Assembly: GCA_903868035.1 (NCBI GenBank)
Contig: CAIPTQ010000230.1
Coordinates: 1-15,348 of the forward strand
Source: an uncultured Phycisphaerales bacterium
GTDB taxonomy: Bacteria; Planctomycetota; Phycisphaerae; WQYP01
Direction of reading: 5' to 3'
Length of the DNA: 15,348 bases
Position numbers and translations under genes: made by a program. Shown piece after piece: positions 14,390 to 15,348 of this stretch. Position 1 is the first letter of the stretch; the number at the start of each line of letters is the position of its first letter. The notes under the pieces were generated by a model that worked only from the letters and a program-made list of their open reading frames with translations, made no database searches and was not told where the DNA came from.

Positions 14390-14435
14390 CGTCCCCCCAG
14401 GGGTGCTGGGAGAGGTCCCTGGGGGGACGTTTTTT
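14390..14435 (+). terminator. Strong intrinsic terminator
   Basis: A perfect 13-bp stem, CGTCCCCCCAGGG (14390-14402) with CCCTGGGGGGACG (14417-14429), encloses a 14-nt loop. Six T residues follow at 14430-14435. It separates the small secreted protein gene from the GH106-like gene. Confidence 0.9.
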
Positions 14436-14553
14436 CTGTGGATGGCTCAAGGCATGGTCCCACAGGGATGCCCAGCCGTCAGGTTTTGTGCAATATTCTC
14501 CCGGCGAAGCCGTCTATCCATACATAGCCATTTCATTGATAAGGAATGAATGT

Positions 14554-15348
14554 ATGAAGATGTTGCTCTCATGTGCCGTGCTGGGTTTGTTTCCGCTGGT
14601 GATCCATGCCGCCCAGCCGTGGCAGGAAGTCACCATCCCCACCGTCGCCGCGGCGGCCGCGGCCTTCCCCAAGCCCCCGATGGAATACCGGGCCATCCAC
14701 TGGGCGATCTGGGGCGGGCAACAGACCCCGGATAAGGTCATGGGGGAGATCGACCGCATCGCCGCCAATGGCGGCGGTCTGTACATGATCAACAACTCGC
14801 AGCAGGTGAAGCCCGACTATCTCTCGCCGGGGTACATGGATGTCGTGAAGGCGGCGGTGGCGGAGGCCAAGAAGAACGGCATGAAGGTCTGGATCGAAAC
14901 CGACTGCGGCTATCCCGACGGCTTCGCCGGCGGGGCCATCAGCAAGGACTATCCCCTGCTGGGCATGCAGGGCATCATTGCCGACTGCCGCACCACGGTG
15001 GCGGCGGGGGCTACGCTGGATATCACGCTGCCGCCGGATACGCTGGGGATCATGGCCAGTCCGGGGGCCGGGGCGGCCGCCGCCGGCGCACCGGCGGGTA
15101 CGCCCATGCCCGTGCCCGCGGACGGCATCTTCAAGATACAACCGCCCCGGGGCGGAGCCGGGACGATTATTCTGCAGTTGGCCAACAATACGGAACTGCG
15201 TTTCAGCGTGCCGGCCGGCGAGCCGTTCCAGTTTCCGGTGCCGGGGGGGGCCATGGTATTCCAGAGCGCGGGCGGCGGCGGGGGTGGCGGGGCGCGGGGC
15301 GGCGGGGCGGGTGCCGCCACGGCGCCCGGCACCGCGCCTGGAACGGCA
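14554..15348 (+). CDS. GH106-like glycoside hydrolase, N-terminal part (runs off the window)
   Basis: The first 265 codons of a gene open to the window edge. The ATG has AAGGA 8 nt upstream. Residues 1-19 are a signal peptide (MKMLLSCAVLGLFPLVIHA). The next part reads FPKPPMEYRAIHWAIWGG, then MGEIDRIAANGGGLYMIN, PDYLSPGYMDVVKAAVAEAK, KNGMKVWIETDCGYPDGFAGG. This order matches the start of GH106-type alpha-L-rhamnosidases and related barrel enzymes, which usually have a WWW-like motif and GMxVWxYDE at these places. The acidic DE is replaced here by TDCG. A Gly/Ala-rich run occurs at about residues 170-181 and again after 235. The catalytic residues lie outside the window. It follows GH3 and GH2 genes, consistent with a rhamnose-containing glycan target. 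Confidence 0.7.
   Translation, partial: MKMLLSCAVLGLFPLVIHAAQPWQEVTIPTVAAAAAAFPKPPMEYRAIHWAIWGGQQTPDKVMGEIDRIAANGGGLYMINNSQQVKPDYLSPGYMDVVKAAVAEAKKNGMKVWIETDCGYPDGFAGGAISKDYPLLGMQGIIADCRTTVAAGATLDITLPPDTLGIMASPGAGAAAAGAPAGTPMPVPADGIFKIQPPRGGAGTIILQLANNTELRFSVPAGEPFQFPVPGGAMVFQSAGGGGGGGARGGGAGAATAPGTAPGTA

Overview
The window is GC-rich, with Pro/Ala-rich secretory proteins, STN-like (secretin N-domain-like) module proteins, a CimA-type citramalate synthase and secreted glycoside hydrolases. An intergenic inverted repeat also has arms of a type I recall from planctomycete genomes. Together these suggest a Planctomycetota chromosome, perhaps a Phycisphaerae-like lineage. This assignment is inference; no rRNA or phylogenetic marker is present.

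Layout: (1) 60-2590, minus strand: a two-gene operon of exported paralogous proteins, each with an N-terminal STN-like module. (2) 2792-4027, plus strand: tRNA-Arg(CCU), followed 10 nt later by ribD (riboflavin biosynthesis), which contains a run of 13 G. (3) 4028-4340: an AT-rich gene-free stretch with a consensus DnaA box and eight copies of AAGTNGAC spaced 10-11 bp apart. (4) 4341-6370, plus strand: two more STN-module proteins, one with four modules and a probable 3' frameshift, one with a single module. (5) 6417-6440: a perfect palindrome between convergent genes. (6) 6476-8271, minus strand: cimA with a complete attenuator upstream: promoter, Shine-Dalgarno, an 18-residue leader peptide with five Ile codons, mutually exclusive antiterminator and terminator hairpins, then cimA. 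(7) 8317-8487: an inverted-repeat element. (8) 8562-15348, plus strand: a carbohydrate-degradation cluster with a GH3 enzyme, a GH2 enzyme, a small secreted protein, a strong terminator and the 5' part of a GH106-like protein. The GH3 and GH2 genes share a nearly identical promoter-like box.

How the parts work together: CimA starts threonine-independent isoleucine synthesis from pyruvate and acetyl-CoA. The Ile-rich leader would let isoleucyl-tRNA shortage switch cimA on. GH3, GH2 and the GH106-like protein all carry export signals and look like parts of one polysaccharide or glycoside degradation set. The four STN-like proteins have the fold-like repeats of secretin periplasmic domains but no secretin barrel, and their role is unknown.

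The most interesting items are the cimA attenuator and the helically phased repeat array.
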